NCBI GenBank assembly: GCA_030272155.1
Contig: CP126201.1
Coordinates: forward strand, 868,001 to 932,000
From: Tetradesmus obliquus
Taxonomy: Eukaryota > Chlorophyta > Chlorophyceae > Sphaeropleales > Scenedesmaceae
Direction: 5' to 3'
DNA: 64,000 nucleotides
The notes beneath the pieces are model-generated. The model saw only the letters and a program-made list of their open reading frames with translations, made no database searches and was not told the DNA's origin. Shown here piece after piece: positions 1 to 13,200 of this stretch. Every line of letters begins with the position of its first letter. Positions within the stretch are counted from its first letter, which is position 1. The position numbers were made by a program, and so were the translations under genes.

Positions 1-60
1 CATCAATCAGTGCTGGATCCGCCTGCTCTCCCTCCCTCAACCCCCAAACCCTTATCGCTA
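1..60 (-). repeat. Degenerate copy of eIF4G exon 17 3' segment
   Basis: The first ~45 bases repeat the stretch at about 133-180 inside exon 17 (catcaatcagtgc.ggatccgcc) with mismatches, then pass into the TAAAACCC-type intron sequence. It lies in the intron downstream of exon 17 and has no usable donor, so it is a pseudo-exon. Confidence 0.6.
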
Positions 61-439
61 ACACCTAAAACCCCAGCAGCTCACCTTGATTGCGTTCGCA
101 GCTACCAGCAGCATCGGGGCCGCCTTTTCCGCATCAATCAGTGCCGGATCCGCCTCCTCTCCTTCCTCCCCAGCAGCATCCTCAGCACCAGCCTCTTTCA
201 CCGCCTTAGCCAAATCAGCGAGGCTCAAGGGTACCAGCCCAGTAGCAATGAAGTGCCCGGCCATCTCTGCTGCCAGCAGGGGAGCCTTAGGCACGTCCTC
301 AACTAGGTCAGGCAGTACGCCTACTAGTGCAGTGAGTGCTGTGGCCATGTCGGCGGGTGTGATGAGGGGAGATGGCTCGCCTTCTGCTGATGGCGCCCGC
401 AGCTGCGCCTCGAGGAATGGCTGCAACAGAAACAAGTGT

Positions 440-470
<31 letters not shown>

Positions 471-3400
471 AAACAGGGGGAATTTGTGAGTGCTGTGGCC
501 ATGTCCGCGGGAATTCATGAGCAGCGCCACATCAACATCATCAGCCCAGGCAGGCCCCTCACGTCCAGCCCCTCCTTAAAGCGCCACCAGCGCCATCAGC
601 GCCATCAGCAGCGATTACACTCGAAATGGCAGTCATAACACCAAAAATAACACAAATAACACAGATAATAGTCGCACCTGCAGCCCCGCCAGGCGCTGCT
701 CCACAGGCAGGCCGCGTACATCGAGCCCCTCCTTGAGCAGCGACACCAGCGCCATCAGCAGCACCGGGAATAATGATAACAGTCATAACACCAAAAATAA
801 CACAATATAACAAACGCACCTGCAGCCCCGCCAGGCGTTGCTCTACAGGCAGGCCGCGCACATCAAGACCCTCCTTGAGCAGCGCCACCAGCGCCACAGG
901 CGGGCAGCGCGCCAGCCCCAGCAGCTGCTCCAGCACCACCAGGTCATCCTCCTCAGCTTGGCGCACCTACAGCAGCAGTTTGACCAATGTTTGATCAATG
1001 TTGACCAGTGTTTGACCACGAAGTGACAGCAGGGGGGAGAGAGGAGAAGCAGACACAACAGGCCCAGCAGCTGCTCCAGCACCACCAGGTCATCCTCCTC
1101 CGCTTGGCGCACCTGCAGCAGCAGCAGTTTGACCAATGTTTGACCAGTGTTTGACTAGGTTTGACCAGGCGGTGACAGCAGGTGACGAAAAGTACAGCAG
1201 AGAAAACAGGCCCAGCAGCTGCTCCAGCACAACCAGGTCTTTGATCGTCATCTGTAAAGGGCAAAAAAGTCACAGGCGAAGCCATCTGCTGCGATGAGGA
1301 TTCGAACCACGTACCTTGAGCAGCACGCCGGCCAGCTCTGCAGCCTTGCCCTTGAGCTGCCCCTCATAGTCCTTAGCAGCAGCCACAATGTCAGCAAGGC
1401 TCATCTCGCCGTCCGCTGCTGCTGCTGCTGCACCGGCAGCAGCAGCAGCGCCAGGAGGCAGCGGCGGCCGGCCGCCAGCAGCAGCAGCAGCTGCGTCACC
1501 GCCAGATCCAGAAGGATCTGACACACGCGCCTCGCCGCGTGTGGGCAGCGGCGGCTGCCGCTGCTGCTGCTGCTGGTCGCTGGAGTCAGTCAGCCGGCTG
1601 GGGCGGCTGGCGCCACCTGCTGCTGCTGCTGCTCCTGCACCTGCTCCTGCTGAGCCACGCATAGGGCTCATGCGGTTGCCAAACCCTTGCGGCCTGCAAG
1701 TGAATGAGTGTGATAGCAGATGCAGGCAGCCGCCGGACCAAACAAGCACACACAGGTGTTAGGAACGGACTTTTCGTCGTCATTTGGCTGCATGTGATGC
1801 AGCATGGCAGCGGCACAAGCAGAAGCGTGCACCAGCCAGAACTCTTGTTGCTGCATTGCATGCTGCGCACTACCACTGCAGACTATGAAGCAACAACGGT
1901 GCAACTGAAGCTGCCTTGTGGCTGCTGCCAGTGCACCGATGCAGGCGGCCTCATATGGGCATGGGACAACACACATGAATGACTTATACTATACAACACT
2001 TTAAACATGGCCCTTTCATATCAGAAGCTGAGCCCTTCGCTGCTGTTGGTGGCACAGGGAGGCGCTGTAGCCCGCGAATGGCGCATACAGACCAGAAAAT
2101 AACACATAAATAACACAACAACAACGCACCTGAAGCTGAGCTCCTCGCTGGCGGTGCGGTGGCCCAGGCTAGACCTAATAGGCTGCAACGGCACGCAGCG
2201 ACCAACAATAACACATATGTAACACATAAATAACACAATAACAACGCACCTGAAGCTGAGCTCCTCGCTCGCGGTGCGGTGGCCTAGGCACACAGCGACC
2301 AACAATAACACATATGTAACACATAAACAGCACAATAACAACGCACCTGAAGCTGAGCTCCTCGCTGGCGGTGCGGTGGCCCAGGCTAGACCTGATAGGC
2401 TGCCCCAGCATCTCATCACGCCGCAACAGCCCTGGGCCGCTGGGGCGCCCGCCATCTGCGCAACACGAACAAAGCAGCGTATTATGAAACACAGACCAGC
2501 GTGGTCAGCCTAGCATGTGCATGTAGCGTGTTTGAGACAGTGAGCATGCCGCAGCAGCCCGGGGCCGCTCGGGCGGCCGCCATCTGCGCAAAAGGCACAA
2601 CACAACAGCATTGTTAGCCTGTCATGTTCATGTGGTATGTGCATACCGCAGGGTGCGCCCACCGCCCATGCGGTACACCACCCAAACCACAACGAGCATG
2701 TGATGTGACAAACATGAAGCATGCAGCGTATACCAACAGCTTTGATCCCTTACCTGGTGGGCCGCCGCCGTAGCCGCCGGGCGGTCCCCTGTCGCGCCCA
2801 CCACCCATGCGGTCCGGCGGCCCGCCGCGCCCGCCGCGCTCGTCGCGCCGCGCCACGTTGGCCGCCTCGCGCTGCGCCTCGCGGTGCACGTCCTGCGGCA
2901 GCAGCAGCAGCAGTGATTTGAGTTGCACAGTCATCAGCTGGAGGAGCTGCGCAACAATTGCAGCACAGCACCCAGCCAGCCCAAGAGGACGTAGCAGCGC
3001 ACTATAAGCACAGGACAGGCGGTTCAACCCAACGATACACACCCAAAACCCTACGTCCGCTAAAATACTGCGCCCTTAACAGGCTATTCAGCGGTGGAGC
3101 CCACCTCGACCTTCTTGGGCCCCTCCTTGCGGCGCGTCTCCCAGTTCCTGTTGCGCTGCTCCACCACGTCCAGCAGCATGAAGCGCAGCCGGCTCCCCTA
3201 AAACCCTTAAACCCTACATCACTAAAACCTACCTCGATCTTCTTGGGCCCCTCCTTCTTGCGCCGCGTCTCCCAGTTCCTGTTGCGCTGCTCCACCACGT
3301 CCAGCAGCATGAAGCGCAGCCGGCTCCCCTAAAACCCTTAAACCCTACATCACTAAAACCTACCTCGATCTTCTTGGGCCCCTCCTTCTTGCGCCGCGTC

Positions 3401-3575
3401 TCCCAGTTCCTGTTGCGCTGCTCCACCACGTCCAGCAGCATGAAGCGCAGCCGGCTCTCCAGCTTGTCATTTGCAGACAGGCGCTTGATGCGCTCAAAGT
3501 AGGCGTCCATCATCTTGCGGCTGTTGGCAGCAGCAGCACGCTGCAGCTCCGCCAGCTGGTGTTTGTAACATCAGG

Positions 3576-3616
<41 letters not shown>

Positions 3617-5133
3617 AAGCTTGAGTATTGAATGGTGTTTGAAGCAAGCAGTGGGTGTTTATCATCTTGCCGCTGTTGGCAGCAGCAGCGCGCTGCAGCT
3701 CCGCCAGCTGGTGAATAAAGGGTTTCGAACGTCAGGCAAGTGCAGCAGCAACAGCAGCGGCAGCAGCAGCAGGGCAGAGTGAGGTTGTGATCTTGTGGCT
3801 GTTGCCTAGAGCAGCACGATGCAGCTACGCCAGCTCAGCGCACACCCCACAGCTGCTGCTGGCTGAAGCCCACACAAGCGTGACATCATCATGCACGACC
3901 TAACTCTAAAATTCCCTCGCACCTGCTGCTGGCTCATGCCCGCCTTGCCCTTGACCGCTGGGCTCTCCAGCTGCTGCCCGACTGTGGACAGCAGCTTGCA
4001 GCAATGCAGCACAACCCCACCCACCACTAAGCAGTGCTGCCTGAACACTCCAACACCACACTGAAGCCCAGAGCAAACAGGCATCAGCGCACACCCCACA
4101 GCTGCTGCTGGCTCACACAAGCGTGACATCACCAAACATCACAATGCACAGCCACAACTCTGGGAAAGTGCCGCACCTGCTGCTGGCTCATGCCTGCCTT
4201 GCCCTTGACTGCTGGGTTCTCCAGCTTGCACAGGCAGCACAACCCCACCCACCACAAAGCGGTGCTGCCTGCTCAGTCCAACACCACAAGCACATGCCGG
4301 CCAGGCATGAGCGCACGCCACAGCTGCTGCTGGATGATGCCATGCAAACCAAGTAAGCCGTCACCACGTACAACCACAACTCAGAGGTTCCCACTCACCT
4401 GCTGCTGGCTCATGCCCGCCTTGCCCTTGACTGCCGGGCTCTCCAGCTTGCACAGGCAGCACAACCCCACCCACCACAAAGCAGTGCTGCCTGCACAGTC
4501 CAACACCACACTCAAACACGCTGAAGCCCAGAACAAACAGGCATCAAAGCCACGCCGCAAGTGCAGCTGGCCCCCATGCCTCACACACGTAAGCCGCCAC
4601 CATGCACAACCATAACATGAAAACATCAGCGCACCTGCTGCTGGCTCATGCCTGCCTTGCCCTTGACCGCAGGGCTCTCCAGCTGCTGCCCGACTGTGGA
4701 CAGCAGCTTGCAGAGGCACTCAATGTCCTCAGCACGCGGGTTGACATCATCCTGCAGCAGCCGCTGGATGCAGCTGTGCATGATGTTCTCTGTCAGCATG
4801 CCGAAGCGGTACAGCTGCCCAATGTACTGGATGTTGCCCAGCGCACGCCGCCTTGCTTTGAGCTCCTCTGCTGCTGCTTGCGCCTCCGCAAGCCGCTTCG
4901 CGCGCTTCTCAGCAGCAGCAGCATCCCGCAGCTGCTTGGCAGTAGGTGGGGTAGGGGGAATCTCCCCCTCCTCTAGCTGCGGCTTACTGTCAGCTTCATC
5001 GGCTGGCTTGTCTGCTGCTGGTGCTGCCGGTGAGGATTCCTTGTCCTTGTCCTTGTCTGCTGCTGCTGCTGCTGCTGCTGCCTCGTCAGCTTTGTCATCC
5101 TCCTTGTCATCCTCGTCCTGGATTACCAACCCA

Positions 5134-5169
<36 letters not shown>

Positions 5170-5962
5170 GCAGCAGCAGCAGCAGTCCTCAGCCCAGCAA
5201 GCAGAGTGAGGCTACAGCTATCGCGGTACTGCATGCCCTTACATGCTTGGCTGCATCACAAGCAGCAAAGCCCAAACAGCAGCAGCACGGGCAATGCACA
5301 ACAGCGCATAAACTCTGATCCATGCACCGCCTCCTCCTCCTCCTTCTCCTGGCCCTTCGTTGCTTCAAGCTCTGCCACACCATGGCGGCATCTCCCTGCT
5401 AAGATAATTCACGGCACACGAAACACCTTTAGCCCCTTGAAACCTAGATACAAGACTCACCGCCTCCTCCTCCTCCTTTTCTTGGCCCTTCTTTGCTTCG
5501 CGTTCCGCCACAGCAAGCATGGCGGCGTCTCCCTTCTCAAACTCCTCCTGGCACTTGTTGAGCAGCAGCCGGCGGAAGTTGAGCTTGCGCTGCGGACGGC
5601 CCTCCTCCTGGGGTGAGTCTGCGGGGTGCAAAGAAGTTGCAGCAGCAGCAGCAGCAGCAGCAGAGGTCAGCAACTGTCTGCAGGCTGTGCTTGTGCCAGG
5701 TAAGCAGACAGTTCAGCATGTGGGGCGCGAACGGCACAGCTGCGTGTGCTGAGGTGCTGCCTTTGGCTACATGCTGCTGCATCCTTCACAAAAGATTATG
5801 TAGGAGGTCATCCGCTGATTATCCGCTCAAAAAATGTCAATCATTGTGCTGGGCCGCACCTGGGTCGTCAAACTCTGGCAGCCTCTTCTGCAGCACGTAG
5901 CACAGCTGGCTGTACAGCTCACAGAAGTGCGGCTCAAACAGCGCCTTGTCAAACACCTGAAA

Positions 5963-5997
<35 letters not shown>

Positions 5998-7539
5998 GTA
6001 AAGCGTAAAGAGTCACGCCAGCAGCGTCACAGGTTCAGTAATGACAGAGCAGTGCAGTAGCTGACCAACGAACCCAACAACCGCATCCATGCAGTGAGTT
6101 TTCAAGGCCCATGGGCAGCATCACACCTGTGCAATAAGCTGGATGATTGTCTTAGCCTGCGTGATTCCGAACGTCCAGCAGCTGCTGGCTCAGCAGCTGA
6201 GCCACCAAGACACACACAACCCCACAAAACCCCAAATAACATTCATGTCAGCCCTAAGACACACCTGTGCGATGAGCCCGATGAGTGTCTTGGCCTGCGT
6301 GATGCCGACGTCCAGCAGCTGCTGGCTCAACCGCTCAAAGTTGTCCGGCGTGAGCTTGTTCAAGATGCCCTTGAAGGTGCGCTGCTTGTTCTCCTCCTCA
6401 GGATCATCTGTCACAGTCATGCCCGCCTGCAGGGTTTAGGGTTCAAGCAACAACATGCAACACAGGGTTTAGGGTGTGATAAGCGGCATGCAAAACAGGA
6501 TTTGAGGGTTATGAGATGCAAGGTGAGCTTGTTGAGGATGCCCTTGAAGGTGCGCTGCTTGTTCTTTTCCTCGGGGTCATCAGTGACAGTCATGCCCGCC
6601 TGCAGAGTTTAGGGTTCAGGCAGCGCAACAGTGACACGGGGTTAAGGGTTTGGTATGCAGCATGCAGATCAGGGTTTGAGTTTCATAAGGCAAGGCGAGC
6701 TTGTTCAAGATGCCCTTGAAGGTGCGCTGCTTGTTCTCCTTCTCAATATTGTCAGTGACAGTCGTGCCCGCCTGCAACAAGCGCGGTTTAGGCAGTGTGG
6801 GCAGCAGGGTTGGGCAGCAACGCGGGTTTGGGGTTCCAACCTCAGCAGGGTGCTTTGGGTGAAGATATGCCCTAGAAGATGCGCTGGTTGGCCACCTCCT
6901 TGAAAACATCTGTAAACACAACCCCACGCACCTTGAACGCCGACTCTGTCTTGTGCAGTGCAGGCAGGCCTGCCACTGCCTGCCCACGCATGCCAGGACC
7001 ACCCATGCCGCCGCTGCCACATGTAACAAACACATGTGCAGCATGCAGCCGACCTCCACAGCATCAGCTGCAAGCCAACTCTAACACCAAACGACACACA
7101 AACCACCTTCACGCACCTTGAATGCCGACTCTGTCTTATGCAGTGCAGGCAGGCCCGCCACTGCCTGCCCCCGCATGCACGGACCACCCATGCCGCCGCT
7201 GCCACATGTAAACACCCAAGCGAAGCAACAAACACATGTGCAGCACGCAGCCGACAATCACAGCAGCAGCTGCAGGCCACCTCCAACACACCAAACGACA
7301 CACAAACGACCTTCGCACACCTTGAAAGCGGACTCTGTCTTGTGCAGTGCAGGCAGGCCTGCCACTGCCTGCCCCCGCATGCCTGGACCACCCATGCCGC
7401 CGCTGCGAGCAGGCGGCAGCGGCCGCCCCCGCTGCCACATGTCACCGTCGCTGCCTGCTGCTGGCGGGCCGCCCATGCGGCCGCTGGCTTGGCGGTCGCC
7501 CAGTGCGCCACGCACGGCGCGGTCGGCGGGGTTGTTCCT

Positions 7540-7573
<34 letters not shown>

Positions 7574-9497
7574 TGTGCGGCACTCAGTGACAGCACCAAG
7601 TACTCGCACTGGCATCGGCAATGCTTGGGTGAGCCGACGTTCATCCAAACCGCATGATGCCCGTCAACCATAACTTGTCACTGTTTACGTAAAGAATAAC
7701 ATTGTGTAACATGTTATTGTGTCATGTAACACACCTGAAGCTGCCCTGTGGCCCGCCCAATGGGCCGCCGCCCGGTGGGCCGCGACCGCCGCCGCCGCCA
7801 CGGCCGCCAGCCCAACCATCTGAATCCATCCTGCATCACAAAGTACAGACATATAGCAACAAGTGCCAGCAACAGTTACGTCAGGATTCATACACGACAT
7901 TTTGCAGTACAGCCGCTAGCCTGTGGGCCGCCGCAACCGCCAGCCCAGCCATCCAAAACCATCCTGCAAAATTAACAAGAACATATCAAGAAAATAACAG
8001 TGTGCATAACAGCAAGAGTTAGTCAGGAGCCTTACAAGCCAGTTGGTGGTACATGATATATGATCATTGTGCGGCTGGGTTGCACGTTCGTTCACCCTAG
8101 TACGCTAGAAGTATGATTAGCACGTCCGTTGCAAACCAGCTACAACAAACATGGCTGCAGGATTGTTCACCACTTCATTGTTCACGCGAACAAAGCTACC
8201 AGCGCCATCTTCAAATCTCCACATGCATCATTTTAACTTTCAATCACTGGCTGGCAGCTTGCCGCACTCGACTTTGTGGCTGCCACAAACGAGCTGTGTT
8301 GATGTGCTGGGCGCTGCACTGCTCAACCAAGCAGTTGATCACATACACAAGCAAGATTTCTCAAGCTGCCGCCACCAAACAAAACAGAACACGCACCTGT
8401 TTATGTCTGTGCCGCGGCTGCCGCGCCTGCCACCCATGTTGCGTTCGAAGCCAGCAGCGCCGTAGCCGGCGGGAGCCTCGGCAGGGTTGCCGATCCACTC
8501 GCCGTCCGTCAGCTCCGTGGGCCGCGTCTTCCACTGGTCCCTGTTACATTTGTAACAAAATAACAGCAATGTAACAATGTGTTGAGACGGTGTAACAATG
8601 TGGTGTTTGGCAGCGCCGTAGCCGGCGGGAGCCTCGGCAGGGTTGCCGATCCACTCGCCTTCCTGCAGCTCTATGGGCCGCGTCATCCCACTGGTCCCTG
8701 TCACATTTGTAACAAAGTAACAGCACTGCAACAACATGTGGTGTGCGGCAGGGCAGTAGCAGCTGGCTGCCTTGGCGAGGTTGCCGATCCACTAGCCGTC
8801 CTGCAGCGCCTCAGGCCGCGTTTCCACTGCTCCCTGTTACAATTGTGACAACGTAAGCAAACAACATGCATCAGTACATCAGCATTGACATTGTGCATCG
8901 TTGTGTGTGTGATGGGCAAGTGCTGTTGCATATACTTGACATGCTGGCGCACTGTAACACTGAACCAAAAGCTCTACGTCTGTTTGCCGCACCTGTGCTT
9001 CTTCATGAAGTCCAGGGTGTAGCGCTGCCGCCCGTCATCCTCCATGCCGCCAGACGCAAAGGGGCTGCTGGTGCTGCTGGCCTTGCCGGCAGCAGCAGCA
9101 GCAGCAGCAGCGGCAGCAGCAGCAGCAGCGGGGCCTGCTGCTGCCAGCGCATCATCCTTCTCTGCCTTGTCCTCCCAGGAGTCGTCCGCGCCGGACTCGG
9201 TGCGGATTGGCTGCAGAAAATAACATAAAACAAGATGTCATGTGACAAAAAAGTAACATGGTGCGTTAAAAACAGCATTTGGCCAGTATGCAAGACAGTG
9301 AAAGTGCAAGACGGCTATGCCGATAGCCTGCAGGTATGATAGTCGCAGTTGCAACAACAGCAGCAGCAGCCACAACAGCATCGCCACCAAAACAGCTACA
9401 ACACACAGTGTGCATGATTTTCAAAGCTGCACTCACCGGCTCCTGCTCAGCCGGCTTAGCAGGCTCCTCTGCTGCTGCTGCAGCCTCGCCAGCCTTG

Positions 9498-9530
<33 letters not shown>

Positions 9531-10257
9531 TCCTCAGGCTTATCCGCTGCTGCTGCTGCAGCAGCAGGCTGCGCCCTGAATGTGTCATACATGTCAGATG
9601 ACAGCTTATCCTCATATGACTTCTTCCCTTTCTTGCCCTTAGCAGGTGCTGCAGCAGCCGCAGCCGCTGCTGCTGCTGCTGCTGCTGCCGCGGCGGCTGC
9701 CTCCTTGGCCGTGACTGCAGGCGCCTCCTTACTCGGCCCGTTGCTAGCTGCAGCAGCTGCCGGCTTCACTGCTGCTGCTGCTGCTGCTGCTGCCGCCTTG
9801 GCTGCTGCTGGCTGCTCCGGCTTGGCTGCCTCAGTGGCTACTGTGCGGGGTGCTACAGCAGACACTGGTTTGCTGACTGGCTTTGCTGCTGCGGAGCGGG
9901 CCATCTCACTCCACGAGGGCTGCTTTGCCAGGTCCTTGGCCTCTGCTGGCTTCGCCTCTGCTGCTGCTGCTGCTGCTGCTGGCTTTTCAGCTGGCTTGTC
10001 TGCTGCTGGCGTATCTGCTACAGGCGTATCTGCTGCTGGCTTATCTGCTGCTGCTGCTGCTGCTGCTGGCTTGTCAGCAGGTTGCTCAGCTGCTGCTGCT
10101 GCTGGTGGTGTTTTCTCAGCAGGCTTGTCTGCTGCTGCTGCTGCTGCTGCTGGTGCGTCCTTGGCAGCAGCAGGCTCTGCAGCTGCTGCTGCAGCTGCTG
10201 GCTTCTCAGCAGGCTTGTCAGCTGCCTGCTCCTGTGCTGGCTCAGCAGCAGCTGGCT

Positions 10258-10294
<37 letters not shown>

Positions 10295-13200
10295 CTTCTC
10301 TGCTGCTGCCTTGCTGTCAGCAGCAGGGGCTGCCTTTGCAGCATCAGCAGCTGGCCCCTCCTTGGCTGCTGCTGCTGCTGGCTTTGCTGCTGCCTCATCC
10401 TTCGCAGGTGCTGCTGCTGCTGCTGCTGCTGCCGGCTTCTTATCCGCTGCAGGTGCAGTAGCAGCAGCAGCAGCAGGTGCCTCCTTGGCTGCAGGCTCAG
10501 CTGCTGCTGCTGCTGCTGGCTCAGCCTCCTCAGCTGGCTTATCAGCTGCTGGCTTCTCTGCTGCTGCAGGCTTGCCTGCTGCTGCTGGTGCAGCTGCTGC
10601 CTTGGCACCCTTGGCCTGCATAGGGGGTGGCGGCGTGATGGGCAGAGCAGCTGACCTGGGGGCAGCTTGCCTAGGGGGTGGCGGGGTGATTGGCAATGCA
10701 GCAGAGCCAGCCGCTGGCACTGCAACAGCAGCAGGTGCTGCTGCTGGCACTGCTGCTGCTGCTGCTGCCGGCGCTGCTGCCGGCGTAGGGCTAGACTTGC
10801 CGCTGCTGCTGCTGGGTGTGGTGGTTCCTGGCAGCACCACTTCTTTGCTGTTAGGGTTTACGATCGCGAGGATCTTCTTGGGTGCCAAGGGTTTAGCAGC
10901 CGCATGATACGCGGGGCTTGAACCCCGCTGCTGCGCGTGCGGCTGCTGCCCGTGGCCTGCATGGTGGGCTGGGCTGCTGCCATGGCCTGCTGCTGCCCCC
11001 TGGCCTGCCGCTGCTGCATGGTGGGCAGGACCCTGAACCCCTGAACCCTGATGACCTGGAGCATGGCTGCTGTGGGGAGCAGCCGGCCCGCTTGAACCCT
11101 GAGCCCCAGCAGGTGCATGCTGCTGCTGCTGCTGCTGCCGGGCATGTGGTGCACCTGCATGGTGTTGCCCGCCAGCATACGGCTGCTGCTGCTGCTGCAG
11201 GCCGCCCTGCTGCTGCGGCGTGCTCGGCTGCTGCTGCTGCTGCTGCGGGTGCGGCGCGTGCTGCTGCTGCAGGTGCGGCTGCTGCTGCTGCTGGCCGCCG
11301 GCGGCTGCTGCCGGCGGCTGCATTCCTGGCGCCTGCTGCTGCATGCCTTGAGGCAGGTACCCAGCTGCCGGCACGCCATACCCGGTTTGGTACCACTGGT
11401 TGTTGTACTGCATCATCACAGGAGCTGCAAACCCTGCCTGTCCGGCATACTGCACAGGGTACCCAGCATACATGTAGCTAGGCATTGGTACCGGCATACC
11501 ACTTGCTGCTGCCGCCTGCATCGCCTGCTGGTACTGCTGCTGGCTGTAGCCGCCGGGGCCAGGCGCCGCCGCTGCATTCATCGCAGCAGCAGCCTGCATG
11601 TGTGGCGGGCCGCCGGCCTTGCCGCCAGCCGCCGCACCCCCTGCTGCTGCTGCTGTGTATGCGCCGCTGCTGCCACCCCTGCTGCCAGGACCTCCCCTGT
11701 GAGGGGGACCCCCCGGAGGGCCCTGCTGCTGCTGCACATGGTTATGCCCCTCACCCCCACCCCCATGCATTCCCGGCGCTGCTCCGTCACTTCCTGCAGG
11801 GTTTTGGCCGCCCCTAGGCCCTGCCCAGGCCCCTTTGCGGCCGCCGCCATGCATGCCCGGCGCGCCGCCGGCGCTGCTGCTGCTGCTGCCGCCCTGCGGC
11901 GGCGCAGGATGCATGCCGCCGCTGCTGCCGCCCTGCCCGCCGGGAGGTGGCATCGGCACTGCCTGCATACCCCCTGCAGGAGGGACCATCTGCATGTGGC
12001 CAGTATGGTGGTGTGGAGGAGCCCCTGGGCCCCCCATTGGGCCTCCTACTGCTGCTGGCATTCCCGCAGCACCTGGCGGCATGTGTGGAGGGCCGCCAGC
12101 AGCAGCAGCAGCAGGGCCCATGTGACCGTGCGGGTTGCCTCCCGCGCTGCTGCTGCTGCTGCTGCCGCGCTTGCTTGGCGAGGCTGCTGCTGCATTGCCA
12201 GCAGGGCGAGCAGGCGGGGGCGGGGGCGCGGCACCTGCAGGGGCAGGCGGTGCCGGCTGCTGCTGCTGCTGTGGCGGTGCTGGCGGCTGCTTGCTGCTGC
12301 TGCTGCTGTTGTTCTCTGCAGCTGCTGGCGGCTTGGCCTGCGCGCATGGGCAGGGCGGGCAGGCAGGCAAAGCAAAGGCAGCAGGGCATGTTGTCAGACG
12401 CACAGGAAAGTACTGGAGTTGCCGATATCTGTGCATAGGCACTACAACCGCAGAAGGCTATGCATGCAGCGATGCAGCTGTGCACGCAGCTGCCATCCAG
12501 GGCGCAGAACATACACAAGACGACGCCAGGGGAAGCAAACTGGATGTTGAGCCCAGCAGGCAGGCGGGCACGCAGGCACGCAGTCGACCCTTTTTGATGC
12601 AAAACATGCAAGATGCGCCATGCAGCTGCTGCTGTGGCTAGTAAAACTGGAACCGCTGCAAGCTATGCACTGCAGTTCAGGTGACCTTGACTGTGACGGC
12701 AAGCCCTGCTGCAGGTCAAACCTAAGCCCCTGCCTGGTTGATGCTGCTGCTGCCACATGACCTTCCCAACCCAAAGCATGCGGCCGGGTTGGGAAGGTCA
12801 TCAACATGATGATGATGATGATAATGACGATGACCTTTCCAACCCGGACGCATCCTTTGCAGGACGCATCAACCCCAGCGATGCAGTGCATATAGGCAAG
12901 CACCATGCAGGCCAAACGCTGCCGGCACTGCACTGTCTGCTGGTGTGATTCCAGCAATCCAGCCAGGTCTATGCAGCGCTGCGCCACAGCCGCTTTGAAG
13001 GCTGACGTCATACATGCATGTGGCGGATGGGATGCTCATAAGCACCATGCAGGGGAAAGGCTGCCGGCACTGCACTGTCTGCTGGTGGGGTTCAGAAGAC
13101 ACCCAGCCTCGCAGCCAGCTCTGTGGATGTGCTACATGTGGAAATGCAGTGCATATGCAAACCGACATGCAGGCAAAGGATGCCGGCACTGCGCCTGCTC

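Noticed and set aside
1290-1320. tRNA-like T-loop word (gattcgaacc)
   Set aside because: Lies across the eIF4G exon 15 donor, and the adjoining bases do not form T or acceptor stems.
3195-6480. Telomere-like aaccctaaaccc words
   Set aside because: Only one or two units at a time, each inside duplicated eIF4G introns; not a telomere or interstitial array.
9336-10907. Long plus-strand open frame rich in Ala/Ser opposite eIF4G exon 3
   Set aside because: It is the antisense reading of CAG/CTG-rich coding sequence; the minus strand has splice phase and domain continuity, this one has none.
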